NCBI GenBank assembly: GCA_031264395.1
Contig: JAISEB010000152.1
Location: forward strand, 1-8,700
DNA length: 8,700 nt
Source of the DNA: Treponema sp.
GTDB taxonomy: Bacteria; Spirochaetota; Spirochaetia; Treponematales; Breznakiellaceae
Reading direction: 5' to 3'
The notes under the pieces were generated by a model. That model searched no databases. It saw nothing but the letters and a program-made list of their open reading frames with translations, and was not told the DNA's origin. Below, piece by piece: positions 1 to 6,859 of the stretch. A program made the position numbers and the translations under genes. The number at the start of each line of letters is the position of its first letter. Within the stretch, counting starts at the first letter, position 1.

Positions 1-885
1 GCCCGCGCCGTCAACAACAAGGACTGGCTTGCGGATCTTAACTACATCGATTTTCTCCGCGAAATAGGGAGCCATTTTTCGGTGAACCGCATGCTGAGTT
101 TTGAAGCCTACAGGATGCGGATGGAGACGGGGCTTTCCTTTATTGAATTTAACTATCAGCTTCTGCAGAGCTATGATTTTCTGGAACTTTACCGCCGTTA
201 CGGCTGCCGCCTCCAGATAGGCGGGGATGATCAATGGGGAAACATAGTCGCGGGAACGGAACTCATACGCCGCATTGAGGGGGCCGAAGTGTACGGCCTT
301 ACCTTTCCCCTTGTAACAACTTCCGACGGAAAGAAAATGGGAAAGACCGAAAAGGGCGCCCTTTTTCTTGATCCTGAAAAGACCCCTCCCTATGATTTTT
401 TTCAATACTGGCGTAATGTGCAGGACGCGGATACCAGGCGTTTCCTGCTTATGTTCACGTTTCTTCCCGCCGAAGAATGCGACGCTCTTTCCGCGGAGGG
501 AAGGAACCCGAATGAGGCAAAGGAGCGCCTTGCCTGGGAAGTGACCGCCCTGATACACGGCAGGGAAGCGGCCGACCGCGCTCTTGCAGGCGCCCGCGCC
601 GCGTTCGGCGGCGGCGGCGACAGATCCGCCATGCCCCGCGCGGAGCTTCCCCGTTCAAGGTTTGACGCGGGTTACAATGTCGTGGAACTTTTTGCCGATG
701 CGGGGCTTGTGTCAACGAAGAGCGAAGGCCGCCGTCTTGTTGAACAGGGCGGCGCTTTTGTCGGTGAAGATCTCTCCGCCGTTACCGACGCGGCCGCCCT
801 TATCCGCCCGGACCGTATAGGGGAAAACGGCGAATTGCTTATCCGCGCGGGAAAAAAACGGTACTGCCTTGTTGTAGTAAAATAG
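1..885 (+). CDS. tyrS: Tyrosyl-tRNA synthetase, 3' part (5' end outside window)
   Basis: Class I tyrosyl-tRNA synthetase; it charges tRNA-Tyr with tyrosine in the cytoplasm. The frame is open from base 1 and 294 residues are visible. Compared with a family length near 420, about 130 N-terminal residues, including the HIGH motif, lie upstream. Visible residues 51-60 carry the tyrosine-pocket pattern NYQLLQSYDF, and 71-81 (LQIGGDDQWGN) match the conserved LQIGGSDQWGN segment. The KMSKS loop is KMGKT at 112-116, close to the KFGKT I recall for E. coli. A C-terminal S4-like RNA-binding domain spans about 226-290. The ATG at base 82 is internal, because the conserved NNKDW...FLREIG segment precedes it in frame. 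The gene is convergent with the kinase gene to its right. Identity is seen directly from family motifs. Confidence 0.97.
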   Translation, partial: ARAVNNKDWLADLNYIDFLREIGSHFSVNRMLSFEAYRMRMETGLSFIEFNYQLLQSYDFLELYRRYGCRLQIGGDDQWGNIVAGTELIRRIEGAEVYGLTFPLVTTSDGKKMGKTEKGALFLDPEKTPPYDFFQYWRNVQDADTRRFLLMFTFLPAEECDALSAEGRNPNEAKERLAWEVTALIHGREAADRALAGARAAFGGGGDRSAMPRAELPRSRFDAGYNVVELFADAGLVSTKSEGRRLVEQGGAFVGEDLSAVTDAAALIRPDRIGENGELLIRAGKKRYCLVVVK

Positions 886-912
886 AATTATTGAACAACT
901 TCCGTTACGGGG

Positions 913-934
913 CGCGGGTCAAGTTTAGTCCGCG
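913..934 (+). terminator. Possible weak terminator hairpin after tyrS
   Basis: CGCGGGT (913-919) can pair with GTCCGCG (928-934) around an 8-nt loop, giving five Watson-Crick pairs plus two G-T pairs. The sequence that follows, GAATTATTTAA, is AT-rich but has no clean T run. The hairpin lies 28 bp after the tyrS stop codon, so a terminator role is plausible but weakly supported. It could also act on kinase transcripts arriving from the right. Confidence 0.3.
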
Positions 935-939
935 GAATT

Positions 940-985
940 ATTTAACCACAAAGTCGAACAAGTCGAATAAGTTTTCATTCAAATT
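940..985 (+). repeat. 46-bp period-9 repeat element, copy A
   Basis: The element starts ATTTAACCACA (940-950). Nine-base units follow, beginning AAG at 951, 960 and 969 (AAGTCGAAC, AAGTCGAAT, AAGTTTTCA), and it ends TTCAAATT (978-985). A second element of the same design lies at 3327-3373, so the two bracket the kinase gene in direct orientation. It is noncoding and sits between the convergent ends of tyrS and the kinase gene. The rest of the 886-1044 gap holds the hairpin at 913-934 and a small dyad, CTCAA-AAC-TTGAG (987-999); I see nothing else in it. Confidence 0.6.
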
Positions 986-1044
986 ACTCAAAACTTGAGC
1001 CGCTTTAGCTATTCTCCCTTGGAATTTTGGTACATCCGGCGCCT

Positions 1045-3270
1045 TTAGCCGCGTGAGGCAAGGTACGCGGCAAGTTCTCCGGCGAACTTTTCGGCCCTGG
1101 CGATAAAGGCGCCGTTGTTTGCGAGAACCGTTTCTATGTCGCTGTTTTTTGCCGCCATTTCCAGGGCTTCGGCCTCTTTCCCAATGCCGTTTGCGCAAAT
1201 TCCGTAACTTGCCCCCTTGATGCCGTGCACCGTGATGATGTAGGCGTCAAGGGTTTCCGCGCTGAATTCACGGAGCTTGTCAAGCATGGCCGGAAGATTG
1301 GCCGCGTAGGAGCCCAGGACGCGGAGGAAGGAGACTTCGCGGTTTCCCATGCGCTTTATTCCTTCCGCCCAGTCGATGCCCTGTACGGGCGATGCGGAAA
1401 AGGCCGGGGAAGACGTTTCCGTTTCCGCCTCCCCGCGCCCGGTGTTCCCGGCCGCCGTTTCTTCATCCTGTATCTTTTCCGCCTGCATGGCGGCTTCTTT
1501 GTCCCTGTTCCGCACCCATTTGTGGAGTATCGCGTCCAGTTTGGTCATGTCTATTGGTTTGGTCAGAAAATCCTGAAAGCCGTTTTCAAGGAACAGCTTG
1601 TCGTTTCCTACAATAGCGTTGGCCGTAAGGGCGATAATGGGAACGGTTTTGGCGTATGCGCCTTCCGTTTCGTTTCGTATGATGCGCACCGCCTCTATGC
1701 CGTCCATTTCGGGCATCATGTGATCCATGAATATCGCGTCGTATGTAACCGTTCCCTCGCGGACAAGGTTTACCGCCTCCCTGCCGGAACTAACGCAGTC
1801 AACGGCAAGCCCATAGGGCGTCAGCATGCCCCGCGCCACATCCAGATTGGTGGATACGTCGTCTACCACGAGCACTTTTCCGTAGGGCATGAAGATACGG
1901 TTTCTCCGGTACTGTCCCCTTTTTTCCGTGACAAAGCGGAAGCCTTCGAGGTTCTTTACCACGGCGGGGCCTATGGCTTTCCCGCCCTGCACGCCCTGGG
2001 GAATGCTCACGGTAAAGACGCTGCCCTTGCCATATTCGCTTTCCACGCCGATAACGCCGTTCATGAGTTCGGCAAGATTTTTACATATTGAAAGGCCGAG
2101 CCCTGTTCCTTCTATATGGCGGTTGCTTTTAGCGTCAAGCTGGTTATAGACCGAGAAGAGCTTTCCCATGTCTTCCTTTTTGATGCCTATTCCCGTATCT
2201 TCAACGCGGCAGATGAGCCGTATGTTTTTTTCATCGATTGCTTCCGTGGAAATGTCCAGCCATACGCTGCCTTCCCTTGTATATTTGAACGCGTTGCTTA
2301 AAAGGTTGTTGAGTATCTGCCTTACGCGGATTTCATCGCCGTAAAGACGGGAAGGCAGCCGTTCATCCACGCGGAGGCGGAAGACAATGGGCTTGCTTCC
2401 TATGCGGACCATGTTAAGGTGAACCGTGTCGTTGATGAGGCTTGCCGTATCGTATTCCAGGGGGAACAGGGTAAAGCTGCCTGATTCTATTTTGGAAATA
2501 TCAAGAAGATCGTTGATGATGCTAAGAAGCACCATCCCCGAGTTGTACATTTTTTCCAGATTTTCCCGCGTGTCTCCGGCAAGGTTTTTTCCCAGTTCAA
2601 GTTCTCCCAGCCCTATAATAGCGTTGAGGGGGGTGCGGATTTCGTGCGACACATTGGCAAGAAAATCGGCCTTGGCCCTGGTTGCCGCTTCCGCCTTTTC
2701 CCGTTCGCGTTCGTAGATGCGCGCCTGGTACTTGATAATGAATCCAATGAAAATGCCGGAGACAAGAACGGTCTGTATATGATCCACATACCTCTGAAAA
2801 TCCCGCATAAAGGGAATGACGGCGCCGGGCCAGGTTTTTCCGATGAAGTAACAGGCCAGTATCACCACAATGTTGAGCAGCGACATGAAGAAACATTCCC
2901 ATCCCCTAAGGAGAAGGAAGTTAAGCGCGATGCCAAGGCAGAAATAGCCTGTCATGCCGCTGTCTATGCCGCCGCTTGTAAAGTAAATTGCCGGAAGAAG
3001 GATCTCGCAGAAACTTATGAGGCCAATCCGTATTACAACGGCGAAGATCCCGAATTTATTGCAGAGCCAGAAGGCGGCGAAAATGATCAGCATCATTGCC
3101 GCCATTACCATTACCGACAATGCCGATACGCCTTCGATGATCCGGGCGGCGGCCGACGCCGCGCATCCGGCGATGCCGAATACCAGAACGAGGTTGAAAA
3201 TACGGCTGTAAAGGGGAAGTTCTTCCGAAAATATGTACCGGAAAACAAATTTTCTCAAATTTCTTATCAT
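1045..3270 (-). CDS. Membrane hybrid sensor histidine kinase with receiver and HPt domains
   Basis: Inner-membrane sensor kinase carrying a complete phosphorelay (His-Asp-His). Numbering is from the ATG at 3270 (741 aa). About six hydrophobic segments lie within 24-180, with no large periplasmic loop, followed by a charged linker (181-200). The HisKA H-box is SHEIRTPLN with H209. HATPase_c has the N-box NNLLSNAFKYT (321-331), G1 DTGIGI (358-363) and G2 GTGLGLSI (388-395). The receiver (about 464-585) has acidic pair D470/D471, phosphoacceptor D516, T549 and K571. An acidic linker leads to an HPt domain (about 632-735) with H682 in VHGIKG. An in-frame GTG at 3336 adds 22 residues but lies inside repeat copy B, so I prefer the ATG. 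Neither start has a convincing Shine-Dalgarno; a TTG at 3315 behind AGGG is a third option. No partner output regulator is in the window, and the stimulus cannot be inferred. Confidence 0.93.
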   Translation of the reverse strand: MIRNLRKFVFRYIFSEELPLYSRIFNLVLVFGIAGCAASAAARIIEGVSALSVMVMAAMMLIIFAAFWLCNKFGIFAVVIRIGLISFCEILLPAIYFTSGGIDSGMTGYFCLGIALNFLLLRGWECFFMSLLNIVVILACYFIGKTWPGAVIPFMRDFQRYVDHIQTVLVSGIFIGFIIKYQARIYEREREKAEAATRAKADFLANVSHEIRTPLNAIIGLGELELGKNLAGDTRENLEKMYNSGMVLLSIINDLLDISKIESGSFTLFPLEYDTASLINDTVHLNMVRIGSKPIVFRLRVDERLPSRLYGDEIRVRQILNNLLSNAFKYTREGSVWLDISTEAIDEKNIRLICRVEDTGIGIKKEDMGKLFSVYNQLDAKSNRHIEGTGLGLSICKNLAELMNGVIGVESEYGKGSVFTVSIPQGVQGGKAIGPAVVKNLEGFRFVTEKRGQYRRNRIFMPYGKVLVVDDVSTNLDVARGMLTPYGLAVDCVSSGREAVNLVREGTVTYDAIFMDHMMPEMDGIEAVRIIRNETEGAYAKTVPIIALTANAIVGNDKLFLENGFQDFLTKPIDMTKLDAILHKWVRNRDKEAAMQAEKIQDEETAAGNTGRGEAETETSSPAFSASPVQGIDWAEGIKRMGNREVSFLRVLGSYAANLPAMLDKLREFSAETLDAYIITVHGIKGASYGICANGIGKEAEALEMAAKNSDIETVLANNGAFIARAEKFAGELAAYLASRG

Positions 3271-3326
3271 GATAGTACGGATAAGCCTAACCTTATTGAC
3301 GGTTAAAATCAACAACTTCGCCCTGA

Positions 3327-3373
3327 ATTTAACCACAGACCTTTCGGACAGAACGGACTTTTGGTTTCAAATT
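3327..3373 (+). repeat. 47-bp period-9 repeat element, copy B
   Basis: The same 11 bases ATTTAACCACA (3327-3337) start the element. Three nine-base units follow, beginning GAC at 3338, 3347 and 3356, and it ends TTTTGGTTTCAAATT (3359-3373). Spacing to the TTTT block is identical to copy A (22 bases from the end of the ATTTAACCACA core), and the final TTCAAATT is shifted by one base. It lies upstream of the kinase start and just after the HD gene. The GTG at 3336 that could extend the kinase falls inside it. The rest of the 3271-3392 gap shows no clear promoter. Confidence 0.6.
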
Positions 3374-3392
3374 TATATTTTGTCCGGGAACA

Positions 3393-4208
3393 TCAGAGGT
3401 AGCGCTTGGGCTCCCTGTTTTTTACAATGGCGTACAGTTCTATGTACCGTTTGGCGGTGCTGGCGGCTATTTTTCCAAGCAGCACTTCTTCAACCTGAAA
3501 AAGACCGACTTCGCCCGACATGAGCACGACTATGCGTATGGGCTTTTCTTCGCCCCGCTTTATGAGCACGTTGTTAATGGAATTGGCGGAGTACTTGTGT
3601 ATGTCCCCGACCCTGGGGCTTCCGGCCATGGCCATGGGGATGCGGGCGCGGCCCTTCTTCATATCGCAGCCGTCCGCCACAAGGATTACCCCGGCCTCAA
3701 GGGAATGGATCACCCGGTTTCCCATGTGGCCCGAGATCCCTTCAAGGGCAAGGGAGCGGATGATTACCCGCTTCTGCATATCGCCGCCGTAGAGTTCGGC
3801 AAGCATGCGGTCCATAATGGGAAAGGAAACATACACGCTGTGCAGTTCATGATCCTGCCTGCTTACGGACATTCCAAGATCGTGAAGAATCGAGGCAAAC
3901 AGCACCGCGGTAAGGCTGTCTTCAAAGGAGCCGCTTTCCTCGGTTTCAAGGCTGGTCCGTATATTCGCGTCCCTGAGCAGTCTCATCATGATCACCGCGT
4001 TAAGGGCGACTGTCCGCATGTGCACCGGCCCGTGGTCGTTGTAACCTATCCGCTTGATGGAAACCGTGTTGGCGTAATCCTGAAGCGCCTTGATCTCCGG
4101 GTCGGCCATGAGGAGCCTTGCCGCCGCCTCGGCCTTTCCCGGCGGTACAAGAGCGTGCACCGCCTCGATGATCTTTTTTTCAAGCTGTTGTTCTTTGGCA
4201 GATCTCAT
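3393..4208 (-). CDS. HD-superfamily metal-dependent phosphohydrolase
   Basis: Soluble 271-residue protein of the HD superfamily, likely a metal-dependent phosphatase or phosphodiesterase; the substrate is unknown. Residues 56-65 (YNDHGPVHMR) supply H59 and H63, ILHDLGM supplies the HD pair H109/D110, and H120 and H123 follow in RQDHELH. A later VADGCDMKKGRARIP segment (177-191, D179) supplies the distal acid expected of HD proteins. The order resembles uncharacterised phosphohydrolases of the COG3294 type, by memory rather than search. No signal peptide or membrane segment is seen, and there is no GGDEF, EAL, HD-GYP or RelA synthetase domain. It lies 90 bp downstream of the dehydrogenase on the same strand and may be cotranscribed with it. 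The ATG at 4208 has no good Shine-Dalgarno; see the small ORF and inverted repeat just upstream. Confidence 0.85.
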   Translation of the reverse strand: MRSAKEQQLEKKIIEAVHALVPPGKAEAAARLLMADPEIKALQDYANTVSIKRIGYNDHGPVHMRTVALNAVIMMRLLRDANIRTSLETEESGSFEDSLTAVLFASILHDLGMSVSRQDHELHSVYVSFPIMDRMLAELYGGDMQKRVIIRSLALEGISGHMGNRVIHSLEAGVILVADGCDMKKGRARIPMAMAGSPRVGDIHKYSANSINNVLIKRGEEKPIRIVVLMSGEVGLFQVEEVLLGKIAASTAKRYIELYAIVKNREPKRYL

Positions 4209-4223
4209 TTTTGAATCACTTTT

Positions 4224-4286
4224 CTACTGTATGCATGTACCGCGCGTATGCGCCGCATGTGCGCGGCCGCATGCCCTGGCGCGCAT
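4224..4286 (-). other. 20-codon mini-ORF with a strong ribosome site, in frame with the HD gene
   Basis: The stop codon of the dehydrogenase overlaps AGGAG (4296-4300), 9 bases before an ATG at 4286. This ATG opens 20 codons (MRARACGRAHAAHTRGTCIQ) and stops at TAG (4224-4226). After five more codons the HD gene's own ATG follows in the same frame. It could be a coupling leader peptide, a broken extension of the HD gene or chance. Most of it lies in the palindromic block, so its composition is unusual. Confidence 0.25.
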
Positions 4287-4293
4287 ACGCGCG
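4241..4293. repeat. Perfect 13-bp inverted repeat in alternating purine/pyrimidine DNA
   Basis: CGCGCGTATGCGC (4241-4253) is exactly complementary to GCGCATACGCGCG (4281-4293), with a 27-base spacer that itself holds GCATG...CATGC (4255-4259 and 4270-4274). From 4229 the strand alternates purine and pyrimidine with few breaks, a pattern that favours Z-DNA or cruciform extrusion. It lies between the dehydrogenase stop and the HD start. No T run follows on either strand, so it is not a standard terminator. It might stabilise or process mRNA, or be a small REP-like element. Confidence 0.8.
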
Positions 4294-4298
4294 TTCTC

Positions 4299-5591
4299 CT
4301 ATATTTCAGGGGCGTGTTCCAGAAGGTACTCTTCGGCTTCCCTGCTCCACAGCCCGTTATGGGCGGCGCAGATCTCCGCGAGTTTTCCGTAGAAGGGGCC
4401 GAGCCCGTCCTTTGCCTCTTTCGCCTTTTTGGCAAAGTCCTCTATCGCGGCAAGTTCGAGTTTTTTGCCGGTGTAGATGAGTTTTTTCCCGCCGGGGATC
4501 TTGTCAAGGTTAATGGTAGTTTCCCCGACCGCGTCAAGGCCGCCGACATGGGTGATCATGAAGACGGGATTAAGCGCGCCTTCCGACATCATCGCAAGGG
4601 CTTCCCGCATGTCGCTGGTGTTGCCCCCCGACGTTCCTGTAAGATGGTGGGATTCGTAGTGGACATTGTAGAAGTTCATCATCGCCGAAAGCCCCGTGTC
4701 CGTGGGACCCGCGAAAAAGTTAAGGCACCCGTCGTGGCCCAGCAGCCTTCCGCCAAGTTCTATCACGGGCTTTACCGGGGCGAAGACAAAAACATCGTCA
4801 AAGAGCTTTCCCCCGTTAAGATCCTTCAAGTGCGAAACAGGATCGGCAATATCCCTGGTGTTTACATAGTGAAGCTCCACGCCGTTTTTTGCCGCCTCTG
4901 CTTTTGTAAGGAGCTCTGCGGCCCTTGTAAGGCGCGAATCGTCTATGTCCGTTACGATGACGCGGGAAGGTTTGCGCGGGTTGTGGATTGCGTAATCGAT
5001 GGCCCCCAGCCCCATGGGCCCCACCGAGGCAAGGAGGGCAAGGGAGCCGCCTTGTACTATGCCCATGTCGTGGACATAGGAGCCGTTGGTGGTGTGGTAC
5101 TGCGCGTGAAAGGCCCCTATGACGCAGGAGACAGGCTCCGCGAGGGAACCCATGAAGAAGTTGCTGCCCTGATAATTCAGAAGGCAGTCCATCTCCATTA
5201 CTTCGGCGGGGATGATGATCCGGACGGCGTCCCCTCCCGTGTATTCGTATGAATAGCCGGGCGACCAGAGCGTCGGTTTTCCGTCTTTATCCGGATAGTT
5301 GAGCGCCGGCTGTATGGCGAACTTTTCACCGGCCCTGAATTTGCCGGCCCACTTTTTCCCCACGTTTTCAATGATCCCGCAGAATTCATGGCCTATGATA
5401 ACCGGCCGTTTTGAAAGATCCCACCGTACGCGCTTGTGGGAATTGCCCATCATGGCAAGTTTGTGGCTTGACATGCAGATTGAATCGGAAACAACGCGGA
5501 CGATGATCTCATCATCCTTCATTTCGGGAAGTTCAAATTCTTCAAGCCTGAGATCGTTTACCCCGTAGATACGGACCGCCCTGGTTTTCAT
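4299..5591 (-). CDS. Zinc-dependent medium-chain dehydrogenase, YggP / sorbose-1-phosphate reductase type
   Basis: Cytoplasmic 430-residue medium-chain alcohol/polyol dehydrogenase that most resembles E. coli YggP and L-sorbose-1-phosphate reductases (COG1063), so a sugar or sugar-phosphate substrate is likely. Putative catalytic zinc ligands are C39 (SDSICMSS), H68/E69 (GHEFCG) and E152 (LAEPVSC). The Rossmann loop is VGPMGLG (190-196), and D215 ends the next strand, favouring NAD+. Family blocks NFFAGPTD (291-298), FYNVHY (307-312), TGTSGG (318-323), HVGGLDAV (348-355) and PGGKKLIY (366-373) are all present. The four-cysteine structural-zinc lobe of classical ADHs is absent. The ATG at 5591 has AGGAG five bases upstream. 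An in-frame ATG at 5651 lies beyond the promoter -10 and is unlikely to be used. Its neighbours are the Fe-S protein upstream and the HD gene downstream. Confidence 0.92.
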   Translation of the reverse strand: MKTRAVRIYGVNDLRLEEFELPEMKDDEIIVRVVSDSICMSSHKLAMMGNSHKRVRWDLSKRPVIIGHEFCGIIENVGKKWAGKFRAGEKFAIQPALNYPDKDGKPTLWSPGYSYEYTGGDAVRIIIPAEVMEMDCLLNYQGSNFFMGSLAEPVSCVIGAFHAQYHTTNGSYVHDMGIVQGGSLALLASVGPMGLGAIDYAIHNPRKPSRVIVTDIDDSRLTRAAELLTKAEAAKNGVELHYVNTRDIADPVSHLKDLNGGKLFDDVFVFAPVKPVIELGGRLLGHDGCLNFFAGPTDTGLSAMMNFYNVHYESHHLTGTSGGNTSDMREALAMMSEGALNPVFMITHVGGLDAVGETTINLDKIPGGKKLIYTGKKLELAAIEDFAKKAKEAKDGLGPFYGKLAEICAAHNGLWSREAEEYLLEHAPEI

Positions 5592-5592
5592 A

Positions 5593-5614
5593 ACAGCTCC
5601 TGTACAGCTCCTGT
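5593..5614 (-). promoter_or_regulatory. Duplicated Shine-Dalgarno (11-bp tandem repeat)
   Basis: On the minus strand ACAGGAGCTGT occurs twice in direct succession (5614-5604 and 5603-5593), so AGGAG is present 5 and 16 bases before the ATG at 5591. The near copy has ideal spacing and fixes the start. The far copy could be a standby ribosome site or a recent slippage duplication. Confidence 0.8.
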
Positions 5615-5628
5615 TTGTTCTGCAATTC

Positions 5629-5658
5629 ATTATAGTATATTTACCGGCCATATGACAG
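5629..5658 (-). promoter_or_regulatory. Sigma70-type promoter of the YggP-like gene
   Basis: On the minus strand CTGTCA (5658-5653, four of six to TTGACA), an 18-bp spacer and a perfect TATAAT (5634-5629). Initiation would be near 5622, giving a leader of about 30 nt that contains both Shine-Dalgarno copies. Confidence 0.65.
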
Positions 5659-5667
5659 TGCCGGAAA
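5641..5667. promoter_or_regulatory. Possible operator dyad over the promoter
   Basis: TTACCGGC (5641-5648) and GCCGGAAA (5660-5667) are complementary at seven of eight positions around an 11-bp spacer. The -35 box lies inside the dyad and one arm is in the -35/-10 spacer, a normal place for a repressor operator. No regulator gene is nearby. Confidence 0.4.
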
Positions 5668-5672
5668 CGGTG

Positions 5673-5692
5673 AAAAAGGCGGAAGATCCGGC
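5673..5692 (-). terminator. Weak terminator-like hairpin after the Fe-S gene
   Basis: On the minus strand CGGA-TCT-TCCG (5690-5680), extended by one pair beyond a mismatch, is followed within two bases by TTTTT (5677-5673). It sits just after the Fe-S gene's stop and before the next gene's promoter. The stem is short, so read-through is likely. Confidence 0.3.
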
Positions 5693-5700
5693 GGCCCCGT

Positions 5701-6852
5701 TTATACGCCGAAAAGCTCCGCGGCTTTTTTCATGTTGCCGATGACCGGTACGGAAAAGGGGCAGCGGTTTTCACAGCTTCCGCAGGAAACGCAGTCGGAA
5801 CCGTGTTTTTCAAGGGAAAGGTAATGCTGAACGGCCGGGGCCGGGATATTGTCCCTGTGCAGGGCCGCTATGTCGAGGTATTTGGTAACCGCCGCGACGT
5901 CTATGGAAACGGGGCAGGGGAGGCAGTGGTTGCAGTACATGCAGTTTCCCTTGAAGCCCCCCTGGTAGGTTTCGATTATGCCGCTGTAGTCCCTTTCCTC
6001 GTCGCTCATGTCAAGGTACGCAAGCGCCCCGGAAAGCTCTTTCATGCTTTGACAGCCAAGAAGGACGCTTGCCACCGCCGGCCTTGTAAGGGCGTAGTGT
6101 ATGCACTGGGCCGTTGTCATGGGAGCGCTGAAGGGGGTAAATTCCGCGGAAAGGAGCTTGCCCGCGCAGAAGGTCTTCATCACGGTAATGCCCACTTCCC
6201 TTTCCGCGCAGATCCGGTAAAGCGCGGCCCGGTTTTCGTCAATTTTGAAACTGAAACCGGTTTTCAGCCTGTCGCCGTCAAGGAGTTCGAAGATGTCCGA
6301 TTCGGGCGGCGTCATGTCGAAGACCGGATTAACGCTGAACATAATAAGATCGACGCAGCCTGATTCGGCAATGCGCCTGCCTGTGACGCTGTTGTGGCAG
6401 CTTGCCCCGATGGCCCGGATGATTCCCCGTTTTTTAAGATCACGGGCGTATTCGAGCAGCTCCCCTTCGAACACGCTTTGGTAATCGCCGGGGGTATCAA
6501 CAAAGAAGAACATGCCGAAGTCAACGTAATCGGTGCCCAGATCGGCGAGGAGGCTTTCAAAATATTTTTTGCAGATCGCAAGATCGCGGCTTACATCGTT
6601 CTGTTCGTGTATGTCCGTTGAGCCTATGTGCCCCTGTAAAAGAACCTTTTCGCGCCGCCCCCGCAGCGCCCTTCCTATGTTTTCCCGGATTTCTTTTCCC
6701 GGCATGAAACAGTCGATGATGTTGACTCCGGCGTCCATGGCGCCGTGTATGACTTCTTCCACAACCGGATACGGATGTTGCGCGATCCCTTCTTCACCAA
6801 GCCCTATGACGCTGGCCTTGATGCCGGTTTTGCCTACTTCACGGTACTGCAT
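5701..6852 (-). CDS. Aldo/keto-reductase-fold protein with C-terminal two-cluster ferredoxin domain
   Basis: 383-residue cytoplasmic fusion of an AKR TIM barrel (about 1-285) and a ferredoxin-like tail, the COG1453 architecture. The tail has CxxCxxCxxCP (C304, C307, C310, C313) and CxxCxxCxxxCP (C354, C357, C360, C364), predicted to hold two [4Fe-4S] clusters. The barrel opens with the typical MQYREVGKTG and ends with a recognisable LLGCQSMKEL. The AKR catalytic tetrad is largely missing: D47 remains, the Tyr region reads CFMPGKE, the Lys position reads LQGHIG and the His position reads GMFFFVD. Classical NADPH carbonyl reduction is therefore doubtful and an electron-transfer role is an inference. 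I chose the ATG at 6852 because the ATG at 6861 overlaps the -10 box and relatives begin near MQYRE. There is no Shine-Dalgarno. The gene is divergent from the amidohydrolase, with the YggP-like gene 109 bp downstream. Confidence 0.9.
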   Translation of the reverse strand: MQYREVGKTGIKASVIGLGEEGIAQHPYPVVEEVIHGAMDAGVNIIDCFMPGKEIRENIGRALRGRREKVLLQGHIGSTDIHEQNDVSRDLAICKKYFESLLADLGTDYVDFGMFFFVDTPGDYQSVFEGELLEYARDLKKRGIIRAIGASCHNSVTGRRIAESGCVDLIMFSVNPVFDMTPPESDIFELLDGDRLKTGFSFKIDENRAALYRICAEREVGITVMKTFCAGKLLSAEFTPFSAPMTTAQCIHYALTRPAVASVLLGCQSMKELSGALAYLDMSDEERDYSGIIETYQGGFKGNCMYCNHCLPCPVSIDVAAVTKYLDIAALHRDNIPAPAVQHYLSLEKHGSDCVSCGSCENRCPFSVPVIGNMKKAAELFGV

Positions 6853-6859
6853 ACGCCGC

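Noticed and set aside
987..999. CTCAA-AAC-TTGAG hairpin as a kinase terminator
   Set aside because: The stem is only 5 bp, with no T run on either strand; it is not distinguishable from chance.
938..1198. Minus-strand 86-residue frame ending in FDLFDFVVK
   Set aside because: It overlaps the kinase C-terminus in another frame and its tail is simply the translation of repeat copy A.
1225..2091. 288-residue open frame on the plus strand inside the kinase gene
   Set aside because: It is antisense to strong kinase motifs, rich in His, Arg, Gly and Val, and shows no recognisable domain; it is a codon-bias shadow.
3271..3336. GTG start giving the kinase 22 more residues
   Set aside because: The GTG lies inside repeat copy B, whose other copy is noncoding. 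The ATG at 3270 fits better, though the case is not closed because it lacks a Shine-Dalgarno.
3345..3388. CGGAC/GTCCG pairs after the HD gene as a terminator
   Set aside because: Five-base stems with long loops; the CGGAC copies are explained by the period-9 element.
4248..5252. 334-residue open frame opposite the dehydrogenase
   Set aside because: The minus-strand frame carries all the conserved MDR motifs. The plus frame has no domain and starts inside the palindromic block.
5592..5651. ATG at 5651 as start of the YggP-like gene
   Set aside because: It lies upstream of the -10 box and within the putative operator. The ATG at 5591 has AGGAG at ideal spacing and matches the family start.
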